64,000 nucleotides of DNA. Origin: Dioscorea cayenensis subsp. rotundata. Lineage: Eukaryota > Streptophyta > Magnoliopsida > Dioscoreales > Dioscoreaceae. Under the pieces are notes generated by a model. The model made no database searches, had not been told where the DNA came from, and was given only the letters and a program-made list of their open reading frames with translations. The DNA lies in NCBI RefSeq assembly GCF_009730915.1, contig NC_052489.1, forward strand, positions 2,011,622 through 2,075,621, written 5' to 3'. Both the position numbers and the translations under genes were made by a program. This document shows positions 46,327 to 57,327 of the stretch, piece by piece. Every line of letters begins with the position of its first letter. Within the stretch, counting starts at the first letter, position 1.

Positions 46327-49300
46327 TTATAAAATTAAAGAGCATTCATTCATTAATTCAAGCATAAAAAAAGGAATTATTTTTTTCCCTTTTAATAATA
46401 ATAATAATAATAATAATAAATAGATGATTAACAAGGAGGCATGTATGGACGGGGGAGGAGAGAGTTGAGCTTGTGGGCAATCACCATCCTTGACAATGAA
46501 CACAGTGGTCATCCCCCAAATAAGATGTCTCTCCAAATGGCAATGCATGTACCACACACCTATTTCCACAATTTTCAATCAAACTCATCATCATTATACA
46601 AATTATCATATTATATATATATATATATATATATATTTAACACATATATTGCGATCTATCTAATTAAAAATATTTTTATAGTTTTTTAAACGAAGCACAG
46701 AGACAAATTATGTGTTAGAGTCAGATGTAGAATTAGTATTTCAATACACCTGCATGCATTCTCACCCTACATGCAATTGAGGTTCAAATCTGTCTTTTCA
46801 AAACACGAACACTCTATGCAGAGGATTCGGTGTCAATAGATCAAGATATCGTTTTTATATATTTGTATTTATTTTATGTATTTGCATGTATATTATATGC
46901 TCTCTTTGTGTGTGTATATATATATAATAATTAGAGGATGAGTAATCTACCGGCTACGATCATCATGAACTGTTCAAAACGTGTTTATACTGTGTTGCAC
47001 AATACGTGAATATTAAAAATTAACAATACCTATATAAACAAACAACCATTGAATGATGATCCAACGACTGTGATTAAACGTCCTAGCTAGTTTTTCCCTA
47101 ATAATTATAATGTATATATGAAACTCACCGGGATTGTTAGCTTTGAATCTGATAGCAACCCAACCATTCCTAGGAACAGAAACAGTGTTCTTATGAGGAG
47201 GATCCACAAGATTATATGCAGAAGGGTCCCTCTTTTTATCAAAATTTCCAAAGCCTCTGCCAACCACGTAGAAACCATAGCCATGCAAATGCATGGGATG
47301 GCTCTCAGCTAACACCAACGACGTACCTTGAAAAACTATCTCCACTTCCTCATTGAACTCCAGCAACACCACTTCCCTCCCTTTTCTTGGCACCAATAGA
47401 CTCTCCGGCTGCTCGTCGGCGGTGAAGTTGAAGAAAAAGGGTGGCTTTTTCGGGAACTTTTTGCCAAAAACTCCTTGGATTTTCTTGTAATAAGCTTGAA
47501 GGATGTCAATGGAGGGATTGGAGAAGCTTATATTGTTTAAACTGGATGATAATTTGGTCTGATTGTTAATCATATTTAATGAAACAGTGATATAGATGTG
47601 CTTTGTTATGTCTTTGGGGACTTTGATGGATGATGAGTTGAGGCTTCTCAAGCTTGAGTAGAAGTTGAAGGCAGCCATGGTGGAATTGAGAGGAGGGAAA
47701 GAAGGGAGAAGAGGATGAGAAGAAGATGGGGAATAATCATGAGTAGTAGTGTTGTATTGAAGAATGGCGGTGGCCGAAGAGTTGTCGATGTCACTGGTGG
47801 CTTCATAGGAGAAAGGGGAGGTGGCCATGTAGTAGAGATGGTTAGGGGATTGATTGGCATGGAGGAGAAGGTCCATGGACTCTCCGGGGAATATGAGGAT
47901 GAAGTTGAATGTTGCTGGATGAGTGTAGCTTGCATCGGAGCCGACGATGGTGAGACGGTGGCCGGCGATGGAGAAGAAGACGCCGTTGGTCATGCCGGAG
48001 TTTATGACTCGGAGAAGATAGGTTTTGCCTTTCTCTACAACCATTTTGAAGGTTTCTATGGAGAAGAAGGGTGAAGGTAATTGGTTATAAATATATGTGT
48101 GAGTGCTTTATATATTGATACTAAAATAATTATATTATTATATGATAAAAGTAAATGTATCTATACATACTATTAAAGATGTATCTATACATACTATTAA
48201 AGTAGATGTATAATATACTCCAAAAGCGTTTCAAAGAATAATTTTAATTTTTTTTAATAATATTTAAGTTTTTATTTATATTACTTATAATATTAATAAT
48301 TGTAAAACATTAATTACGTACACTTAATTATTTATGCAATAAATATTCATAAGATTTTTGAAATTTAAGATATAAAATAGTTTCTACCAATAGTTTCTAT
48401 GGTAGGAGTTGTTTAATTATGTTATTTCCTTACAAAATTTTAAAATCTCTGATGCTAAGCTGGGAAAAATGCCTAGTATGTATTGTAATAACTGCAATTT
48501 TTCATAAGTTCAGGTTAAGTCATATATATAGATATAAATAGAGGGTTTTTTTTTCTAATTACTCTATAAAGTATGGAAATTGATTATACCTGACTTGGAG
48601 CATGGATAGAGATCACCAGGTTGGCCATTAATAGTGTAGGCATCTGATGGAACTGGTTCTTTACCAGCTTGTACTTGTTGAACAACTTGGCTTACATCCT
48701 CTTTCCACCACTCTCCTAAATGAAACAAATTAAAATGGATAAATTAAATGCATGAAATATATATAACTAGTTAAAATAAAGAATATATATATATATATAA
48801 GTGTGTGTGTGATTAAATTAATGAATTACCAAGTATGATGAGAGTTTCTCCATGGGGATTAGGGAAAGGATAACAGGAAGGAGGTTTAGGATAAACAACA
48901 ATGGCACCATGAACAGTGGCTCTAGCCCAAAGACTGTGAGCATGCCACCAAATGGTGCCTTCTTCAGTGGATAGTTTCAGAATGTAGCTGAAGTTGGAGC
49001 CTGGTTTGATTGGGCATTGAGTTATGTATTCTGGTCCATCCCACCATGGACTCTTTGGCTGCTTAACTCCATGCCTACATTAATATATATATGTATATAT
49101 ATATATATATATATAAGGATCATTAATTTAATAATAAGAAGCAAGTGAGTTATTGAGGAAGCTAGATATATATTTGAAAGTTCTGCTTTTTCCTCAATTA
49201 TTGGTGTTTGTTTGGATGGAAATATTGATACTAAAATCATTTTGGTAACCTTTACTGAAATTATGTGAAACATAGACATCAAGTGGAGCAAGTGATATTT

Positions 49301-49918
49301 TTGTTTATTTTCTTCAATTTGGAGGTAAGTGAAGAAATGGAGAAGCAATGATTTGCAAAAATCAGTTGAAATATATATTCTTATTGAATATAACATCTAA
49401 ATAATTGAAGGGATTAAAATATATTTTTAATATTATATTTCCATCATGTTTCCCTTTTATATGAAATATATATAAGTAATGACGAAACTATTTAAATAAA
49501 AATATATTAAATAAGTAAATACCAGTGCAAAGTGATGTTCTCCGATGCATGGTTATAAACATTGACGACAAGAGTATCCCCTTTATGTGCGTGCAAAGTG
49601 GGACCAGGAAACATCCCATTAATAGTTAAAATATTCTTTGTACCACATAATCTTTTGTATTTTACCAACTTCACCTACATAAAAAAACAATTAATAATAA
49701 AAAAAATTAGACTTTAAATAAGTTTTATACACAAAAAAATAAAAAAATAAAAAAAATAGAAAAGAAAAAAGAAGGGGAAGAAGAAAAATTCAAGAAGAAG
49801 AAGAAGAAGAGCTAATATAATTACTTACATTGAAATCATAGTGATGAGCATTGGAGTAGATGAAAATGCAAAAGAAAATAAAAATAAGCTTCATTTCCAT
49901 CATTCCTATCCTTCGCAT
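46327..49918 (-). CDS. Laccase 1 (multicopper oxidase), probable one-base shift near the C-terminus
   Basis: Six exons: 49918-49829, 49674-49523, 49074-48830, 48715-48590, 48055-47129 and 46559-46327. A hydrophobic signal peptide is followed by three cupredoxin domains. Copper ligands are present: HWHG (across the exon 2/3 junction), [13 protein letters not shown] and [12 protein letters not shown] with a Met axial position. Plant laccases are apoplastic glycoproteins that oxidise monolignols and flavonoids. As read, the end is SIHASLL followed by a Leu run, with no laccase-like tail. The next frame instead gives PYMPPC-stop at 46428, the usual type of ending. One base fewer in the GGGGG run at 46451-46455 would restore it, so I suspect a consensus error. 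The clade looks LAC14/15-like (low confidence). Confidence 0.88.
48155..48205. repeat. Short tandem duplication in laccase 1 intron 4
   Basis: ATGTATCTATACATACTATT plus AAAG occurs twice in direct succession, about 24 bases per unit. Confidence 0.8.
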
Positions 49919-49960
49919 TCCTCTTATCACTTAATTTACAAGACAAGCCAAATGAATGCA

Positions 49961-49969
49961 TTTTATAGA
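49961..49969 (-). promoter_or_regulatory. TATA box of laccase 1
   Basis: The minus strand reads TCTATAAAA, 43 bases before the first ATG at 49918. That leaves a very short leader, so one of the next in-frame ATGs (M6, M7 or M9) may be the true start. Confidence 0.45.
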
Positions 49970-50597
49970 GAAGAACATGACCTAACTATGCATTAAACTC
50001 ATGTTTGCATTACTAGTGTTTTCCATTGTTCAGATATATATACCTTATTTGCATGGTTTTCTAGCGTTTTTTTCCATTTATACATGTTTGTTAGCTAAGT
50101 TTTGCAAAACATTCATTCATTATCCAATTAAGTTTGCATTGCAAACTATAGCACATTCTGCAAAAGAAGCACACCTACACCTTCTAATCAACATGCAATG
50201 TTTAACCTTCAAGATATCAAAAATGATTTAAATTATCATATGTGTCCAAAAATATCCAAAAATGTGATATGTTCATCAAATCTAAAGGCCCACAAATTTA
50301 TTGATTGAGAGAAACTATGAACATGGTTGTGATAGATTCTAGTTGTTGGTTTTCATTTATTAGATTAGTTGCACATGTAGGTCATTGTAGACCAATTAAT
50401 TAAGTATGCTTTTTGGTTGGTGAACGTTACTTGCTTTGAATGAATTACTCTTTATTCATCATGCAATTTCTCATCTAGCTGGCTAAGCTTGTGTGTAAAT
50501 ATAGAATGTTACTCATTAAAAGGGACCCAAGTTTTAAAGTTCATTTCACCAACCATGGTAATAAGAGACAAGACGAGTAGTAATTCCATTGGATGCA

Positions 50598-50629
<32 letters not shown>

Positions 50630-52130
50630 CTAACTTATTAATTTACATTAAATTATTATTTTTTGGATAAGAATAATATCAATTAGTGGTTTTTGATTAA
50701 CTTGAAATAATCCTATGAGCATTCCCTTTATGAGCTACTAATTTATAATGTACTAATGAGTTTTATTTTAATTTCTTTTTTGGTTTTTATAAATGTATTA
50801 TGGTTTATAACCCATTATTAATTATATATATATAATTATAGCATTGTAGTCGAAATAGATTGATGCTTGTTTGGCAGAAATTAACAAATAAACTTCAACA
50901 CAAATGGGATTTATGTAAGTACAACTAACAAGTAGTGAGATGTTTCCCTTTGTCCTCTTAAATAACTAATCCATTGAAACTTTTAATTAACAATTCAAAA
51001 CGTAAATAGTTCATTGAATTGAATTAAAAAAAAAAAAATTAACAATATAACTCGGTTTGAATGGGTCACTTCTAGATTTAGATTTTGAAAAACAAAGCAA
51101 CATCTATATAAGAATGATAGAAATCATAACATATAGTCCTAGCCTTAGACTTTTTCAATAAAGGAAGCAAATCCATTGATGTACTTTGAGATAACTTCAC
51201 CTTCAATTGAGTATATACATGTACATACATACATACATATATATGGTTTAACTTAATTATATCTAAGCTTGTAATTGTAGCATCCTAATTGTGAGAACCA
51301 GCCCACATTTTCATTAGTCAAACTTCATATATCAATCTTCACCTAAGTTTAAGTTTTGCTTCATTGACTATCAATGAGGAAACCTCAAGTGAATGACTCC
51401 ATCTCCCTTTTTTACTTAAGAAATACCAATTATATAATATATATAACATTATAAAGTAGATGTCCTAGAGGATATATGTCAATATATGAATATGTGTGTA
51501 TATGCTACCAAACCTAAAATGTGTTGAATATTTGGGTTTTGGTTAACAACTCATATTAGACCTTGATGTTATCCTGCCCAACAATTTGAAAGACAACATT
51601 GAAAATTGCACACTTTCAAATTAAGTTATCCAGGAAACTAATAAATTGCTTTTGTCAACGGACCGCTTGTTTTTGTCTGAAGGTTCCAGGAACTGGTCTT
51701 GATGCAGTTTCAAAGTCATGACCAACCAAACATTAATGAAGATGAAGATGAATAAATTAATGTAAATATAAATGGTTAGAATTATAAGGAATTAAGAAAG
51801 GAAGAAACTAAGTAACATGGGAAAAATATTCAAATAGAAACCACGGGCTTTTGCTTGCGCATTTGGTGTAAAAGGGGACAAATTATATATAACATGTGAT
51901 TGCCGTTGGCTTTGCCTTTAGACGTGACGTGGTGGACTAGATTACATGCAGAGAGACTGCTTCTTAACAAATGGAAATTGACCACCTTGCATGAACTCTT
52001 CCTATATATATATATACACACATATAAACCTTACCATGCATCATAAACAAGCCAAACAAGTGCTCTCTCTTGTTATCTCTTCCTCTATTCCTAACTAATT
52101 ATAGGATCCTTAAATAGAATATATATCATC
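49970..52130. promoter_or_regulatory. 2.1-kb divergent intergenic region between two laccases
   Basis: Both laccases are transcribed outward from this AT-rich stretch, so both promoters lie within it. TA microsatellites occur at about 50600-50628, and TACA repeats at about 51221-51240. A TATATATATATA run at about 52003-52014 lies about 120 bases before the laccase 2 ATG. No other gene is seen. Confidence 0.5.
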
Positions 52131-55077
52131 ATGAAGATGTTAGTTCTTCTCTTGATGTATGGGTTACTTGGAAGCAGCTTAGTTTCAGCAAAGACTTATT
52201 ACCATAACTTTGTTGTAAGTTGTTTTAATTATTTAATCTTTTCTGCTAATTATTAGCTCAATTTTTTTTTTGAAAAAATTATTAGCTCAATTACTCATGA
52301 TGGTTTATATATCTAAATTTTTATGCAATATAATGTAGGCTTACTTTATTTATTATTAACATATATAATATGAAAGCAACCGTGTGACAGCTGTTTCATT
52401 ATGAATACAAGGCAAAGCATTAATTTTTAATTTTCTAACATATATATAATAGTCTAAAGTATGGTTAGTTATTTGACAAACATAGAGTGGAAAATAAGAA
52501 ATTAAAGATAGACATGCACTAAGTTGTGTTTTCGATTTATACACCATTCACTCTTGTTCTTATCATTTTAGATCAAAGAAACTAAATGCACCCGGCTTTG
52601 CGCGACAAAGAACATCTTAACGGTGAACGGGCAATTCCCCGGGCCAACACTCTATGCACAAAGGGGCGACACCATCATGGTCAAAGTTTTTAATAATGCA
52701 AACACCAACATTACCATCCACTGGTATATATGATACTAGCTCCTTTAATATATATGAATCAATATAGTTTAATTTATCCACTTTGATAAACATATATAAA
52801 TAATTATTAACTCTATCATATATATATATATATACATATAGGCACGGAGTTGATCAACCGAGGAATCCATGGTCAGACGGGCCAGAGTATATAACACAAT
52901 GTCCGATTCGACCGGGTACTGGCTTCACCTATAACATCATCTTGTCCGAAGAAGAAGGAACTCTTTGGTGGCATGCACACAGTGATTGGGACCGTGCAAC
53001 AGTCCATGGAGCCATTTTCATATATCCAAAGATAGGGTCTTCTTTGCCTTACCCTAAGCCGGACAAGGAGATCCCTATCATTCTTGGTACGTATATATGT
53101 ATATAGTTTCTAAGTACGTGCACGTTTGCATGCATGCATGCATGCATGCATGCATGCAGGGGGGGGTGTGTTAACCGGGAAGGGAAATAAGAGAGTTGTA
53201 ACTTTTATGTTTGATGTGTAGGTGAGTGGTGGAAGAGTGACGTCGGCGAAGTGCTTGCTGAGTCGCTGCGCACCGGCGGTGATCCTAATATCTCAGACGC
53301 TTACACCATTAATGGTCAACCCGGTGACTTGTACAATTGCTCCAAGAAAGGTGTGTTTATATAACTTTTTATATATATATATACATATATATATATGAAC
53401 TTCATAAATATTGATATATTGTAAATAATTGAAAACTTAGAGTCATGTATATTTATAAACTCGCTTGCTGAAAAGTCAACTTTTTTTTAAAATGTATATT
53501 TATAAACTTGCTTGCTGAAAAGTCAACTTTTTTTTTTAAAAAAAATGTATTTTAAGTTTATTTTTTATTTTTACTCTGATCACAGTGATAGAAATAAAAA
53601 ATAATAATAATAAGTTAGCTAAAATACAAATATTGGTGTTTGTTATTCACATAAATACCATGAAAACTATGCATGCACTTTAACAAGGGCATATATTTGG
53701 TTAAACATGGTGATTATTTACTTATTTATTTACTCATAAAAAATTTCATTAGCTTTTCAAAAATTCATCAGATCAAAACATACTACTCATTATATATATA
53801 TAACCTTAAATGTCCACGTCATCTTCATGCATGAACCCTAATATTTCCACTATATATATATATATACATGTCAACCTTCAGATACCTTCAAAGTAATGGT
53901 TGAGTATGGCAAGACATACCTTCTCCGGCTAATAAACGCCGCCATTAACAACGAGCTCTTCTTCGGCATCGCCGGGCACAAGCTCAGAGTCGTCGGCACC
54001 GACGGAGGATACCTCAAACCTTTCGACACAGACTACGTCATGATCACCCCCGGCCAAACAATGGACCTCCTCCTCTTCCCTAACCAACCCTTCAACTCCT
54101 CCTCCAAAACCCAATACTACATTGCAACCAAACCTTATGCAAGTGCCTTCGGTGTCCGATATGATACCTCGAGCGCCACCGCCATTTTACAATACAAAAA
54201 CTTCAAACCAAACAAACTTTCACCATCAAAATCTCCATCATTCCCAACTCTCCCAGATGACAATGACACCAATTCTGCAACTGATTTTACTACAAAGCTT
54301 AAGAGCTTGGCAAGCCAAGAACATCCCGCTGTTGTACCGAAAGAGATCGATGAAAGAATTATTATAACTGTATCAATGAACTTATTACCTTGCAACAATA
54401 CAACACCATGTCTTGGGCCACAGAGTGGAAGATTAGCTGCAAGTTTAAACAACATAAGTTTTCAGGAACCTGGGATTGATGTTCTTGATGCTTATTATAA
54501 TCAGATACCAAATGTTTATGGTGAAGAGTTTCCTCAAGAACCACCTTTTTATTATAATTTTACTGAAGATAACTTGCCAAGGGTGTTGTTGTTGCCAAAG
54601 TTGGCAACAGAGGTGAGGGTGGTGGAGTATAATAAGAGTGTTGAAGTGGTGTTTCAAGGGACAAGTTTGTTGGCATCTGAGAACCATCCTTTGCATTTGC
54701 ATGGGTTTAGGTTTTATGTGGTTGGGAGAGGGTTTGGGAACTTTGATAAGGATAAGGATCCTCAGAGTTATAACCTTGTTGATCCTCCATTGGAGAATAC
54801 TGTTGGAGTTCCTAAGAATGGTTGGGCTGCTGTCAGGTTTAGAGCTAGTAATCCTGGTGAGTTTTATTTCTTGTTTTTCTTAATATTATTTGTTTATTTT
54901 TTTTGTTTTAAGTTTTTATTTATTTGTTTGTTTTTTTGGTGAACAGGAGTGTGGTTTATGCATTGTCACTTGGATAGGCATGCAAGTTGGGGAATGGACA
55001 CTGTGTTTATTGTGAAGAATGGGGAAAAGCCTGAGGAGCAAATGCTCCCACCTCCAAAGAATATGCCCAAGTGTTAG
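52131..55077 (+). CDS. Laccase 2 (multicopper oxidase)
   Basis: Six exons: 52131-52214, 52572-52723, 52842-53086, 53222-53350, 53882-54856 and 54947-55077. They give 571 residues, the usual plant laccase size. Exons 2 and 3 have exactly the same lengths (152 and 245 nt) and phases as in laccase 1. A signal peptide ([20 protein letters not shown]) precedes the domains. Copper ligands: HWHG, WWHAHS, HPLHLHG and [12 protein letters not shown]. The protein ends PKNMPKC, a normal laccase tail. Many NxS/T sites suggest glycosylation. It lies head-to-head with laccase 1, about 2.2 kb away, evidently an old inverted duplication. No defect is visible. Confidence 0.94.
53131..53158. repeat. CATG microsatellite in laccase 2 intron 3
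   Basis: About seven tandem GCAT/CATG units, followed by a G run. Being self-complementary, it can form a hairpin. Confidence 0.85.
53445..53540. repeat. Two-copy tandem duplication in laccase 2 intron 4
   Basis: Units of about 47-49 bases (53445-53491 and 53492-53540) differ at very few positions. Each contains TTGCTGAAAAGTCAAC. A recent local duplication. Confidence 0.85.
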
Positions 55078-56049
55078 TTGGGAACTTAACCATACAGAGG
55101 GAAAAAGCACATAGATATGATTAAATGATTCATTTAATTTGACATTAAGTAAAGATTTGTTGGTATAAAATAACAGTTGGAGGTTAGTAATTAATAAAAG
55201 GTGGAAAATCTTAGATTTTCCACCTAGTTGTATGTTTCTATGATTTAATTTGTTGATTTATTGGTCTTGTAAGTTGTAGTTATGTTATTATATGGCTTAT
55301 TTTGAAGAAATAAATGTAATTGAGGAATCTATCATCTGTATATGTCCAATCAATCAATTAATTTAATACTTTATAAAATCAAAAAATAAGAATAAGAAAT
55401 CCACTAGTCATGCACTAGTCAAAGGATAACACTACTGGAGCCAATATAGACCATTCAATTTCATCTTCATATCTCTTGGCAAACATTCTGCATTATCCAT
55501 ACATAGACAACTCCAAATTCAAACATACAAACACATTAACAACAACATCAATCTATAAAATGAAACTTGAAGTTTCAACACATTAACAGCCACATATCAA
55601 CCTAAATATAATTATTAATTAGCAATCAAAGTCTTTATCTATATATGTCTTGACATTTTTTGAGCATCATAATGCTATAACACCACTGCATAAACCATAG
55701 AAAACAACTCTCAACTTCAAACATACCCACACAACAACAGCTATATTTATATCAATCTATAGACAATCAAACCTATATATCTACAAAATGTTTTCATCAA
55801 AGTATAAGCCTATCACATCTTCACACCTCTTGAGTAAATTTCCAGAGCAAAACAACCTCACCTTCAAACACCACAACATTAATAGCTACACCATAACTAT
55901 AACAACCAATAATATATTTGACCTATTAATTCATCTTCACATCTCTAGTGTTTAGTTGCCAGAGAACTGCAAAGCAATAGAGACAATTACTCCAGCTTCA
56001 AACACAGAGACACATAGAGAGTATTATATATGATTAATCATCAGACCAG
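55078..56049. other. Convergent 3' regions of laccase 2 and SEP2
   Basis: No coding is supported. From 55430 to 56040 there are several loosely repeated phrases of the type 'AACACATTAACA..ACATCAATCTATA', perhaps decayed tandem copies. The sequence is A/C-rich on the plus strand. A small inverted repeat GTGGAAAATCTTAGATTTTCCAC at about 55201 could be a 3'-end hairpin. Confidence 0.4.
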
Positions 56050-57327
56050 TCAGTGAGGTGCCCCTTCATAGAACAATCCATCAATGAGGTTGTCAAGGAG
56101 AGAGTCCACAAGGGAGTTGCAGCTCAAGGTGAACATCTGCCTAATTCTCTTGCGGTTGCTGGAGAACAATGCAAAGGTGGCAGCACTGGCAATGACAACC
56201 AAGCAAACACCCCCTGCTTCTTCAATTTGCTGAAGATCAAGTTTCTTGAAAAGGCTGTTCCCTGTCACACTCTCCACTGCCACTGCTGCTGCAAATGCCA
56301 CCTATTTTTAACCCAAAAGAGAAATATATGTCACATAATAATATTGCCTGATTCCACATGTATTAGAAATTTTTTTTTTTTGGTCTAATATTATATACAG
56401 AGATAACACCAATTAATTAGTCCATGTAACAGGAGCCATTCTTATCCTGTTTTGAGCATATATATATATATATAAACAGCAAAAAATACAAGGAAAAAAA
56501 TTGTATTTTTTTGAAATGTATATAAACTAATATTCATGTATATCTTTTTGTATTCAAAGCTCCATTGTTTTGTTTTGTTTTATTTTACTAGAATAATACT
56601 TACCATATAATTACATCTTAAACGTAAGACTGAAAAAGTGAGATAAAAATTTCATTTTGTAAACAAAAATTCAGTTGATTTTCCAATTTTTTTTTAATAT
56701 ATAGAGATTTAAGTGATTGTGCAATACTTACCAACAAAAGGATTTATTTTTTCATGAATTTAAAATATAGAAAAAAAAAACAGGAACAAAAGCAAAGGAG
56801 TTGTTGGAAAATTCAGTAAATAAAATTAAAATTTTTCAAAAAGATCTTGCCATAAAAAATTGGAAATTTTCAAATCAAAGAGGTCAAAGCAATCAATCAA
56901 AATGACTGGACAACCATGGACCATTCTTGAACAGAGAAATTCAAAAAGTCCAAATCTAAATCGTTTCCCATTTCTCAATTAGGGCACTCACCATGGCGAG
57001 GCGGCCGGAGACGATCTCGAAGTCATGGCTCTTGCGCGAGCTCTCGATGTACTCCGCCAGCGACGTGAAGAAAGGCGAGACACCACCACCACCGCCATCA
57101 CCGCCTCCCAGCGGCGCCCTCACGACTCCATTTCGCGATTCGGAACCGTACGATCGAAGCGTACAAAGCCTTGGTTGGAGCACGATTTTCCCACTTTCCA
57201 CTGATCGCCGCCCTGGCAAGACCGCCGCGGCTGGCGCCGATGGTGTTGGATCCCTTCTCGGCGACGACGGAGACGATGATCTCGTCGGAGAGAGCTCGCA
57301 ATAGATCGCCCGCGCCGCCATGGCCAT
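56050..57327 (-). CDS. SEP2: Stress-enhanced protein 2 (LHC-like, light-stress induced)
   Basis: Two exons, 57327-56992 and 56301-56050, join in phase 0 (195 residues). After a Ser/Pro-rich plastid transit region come ESGKIVLQPRLCTLRSYGS and a Gly-rich linker. The chlorophyll-binding-type helix SGRLAMVAFAAAVAVESVTG and GNSLFKKLDL follow, then a second membrane helix near GGVCLVVIASAATFALF, all as in Arabidopsis SEP2. SEPs are thylakoid proteins of the LHC superfamily induced by high light. As read it stops at EGAPH. The other frame continues HLTDWSDD-stop (56034), matching the DWSDD tail of the family. Three instead of four G's at 56061-56064 would give it, so this is probably a consensus error. 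Confidence 0.9.

Noticed and set aside
46720-46880. SINE-like string in laccase 1 intron 5 (GAGGTTCAAATCT)
   Set aside because: Only a B-box-like word is present, with no A-box, tail or duplication.
50600-50628. TA runs and other microsatellites as CRISPR-like or origin-like arrays
   Set aside because: Simple-sequence repeats without spacers, ordinary for plant intergenic DNA.
53925-53955. Possible miR397 target site in laccase 2 (the LINAAINNE codons)
   Set aside because: Aligned by eye to the usual miR397 target there are about seven mismatches in 20 positions, too many for a plant miRNA site. Laccase 1 is worse.
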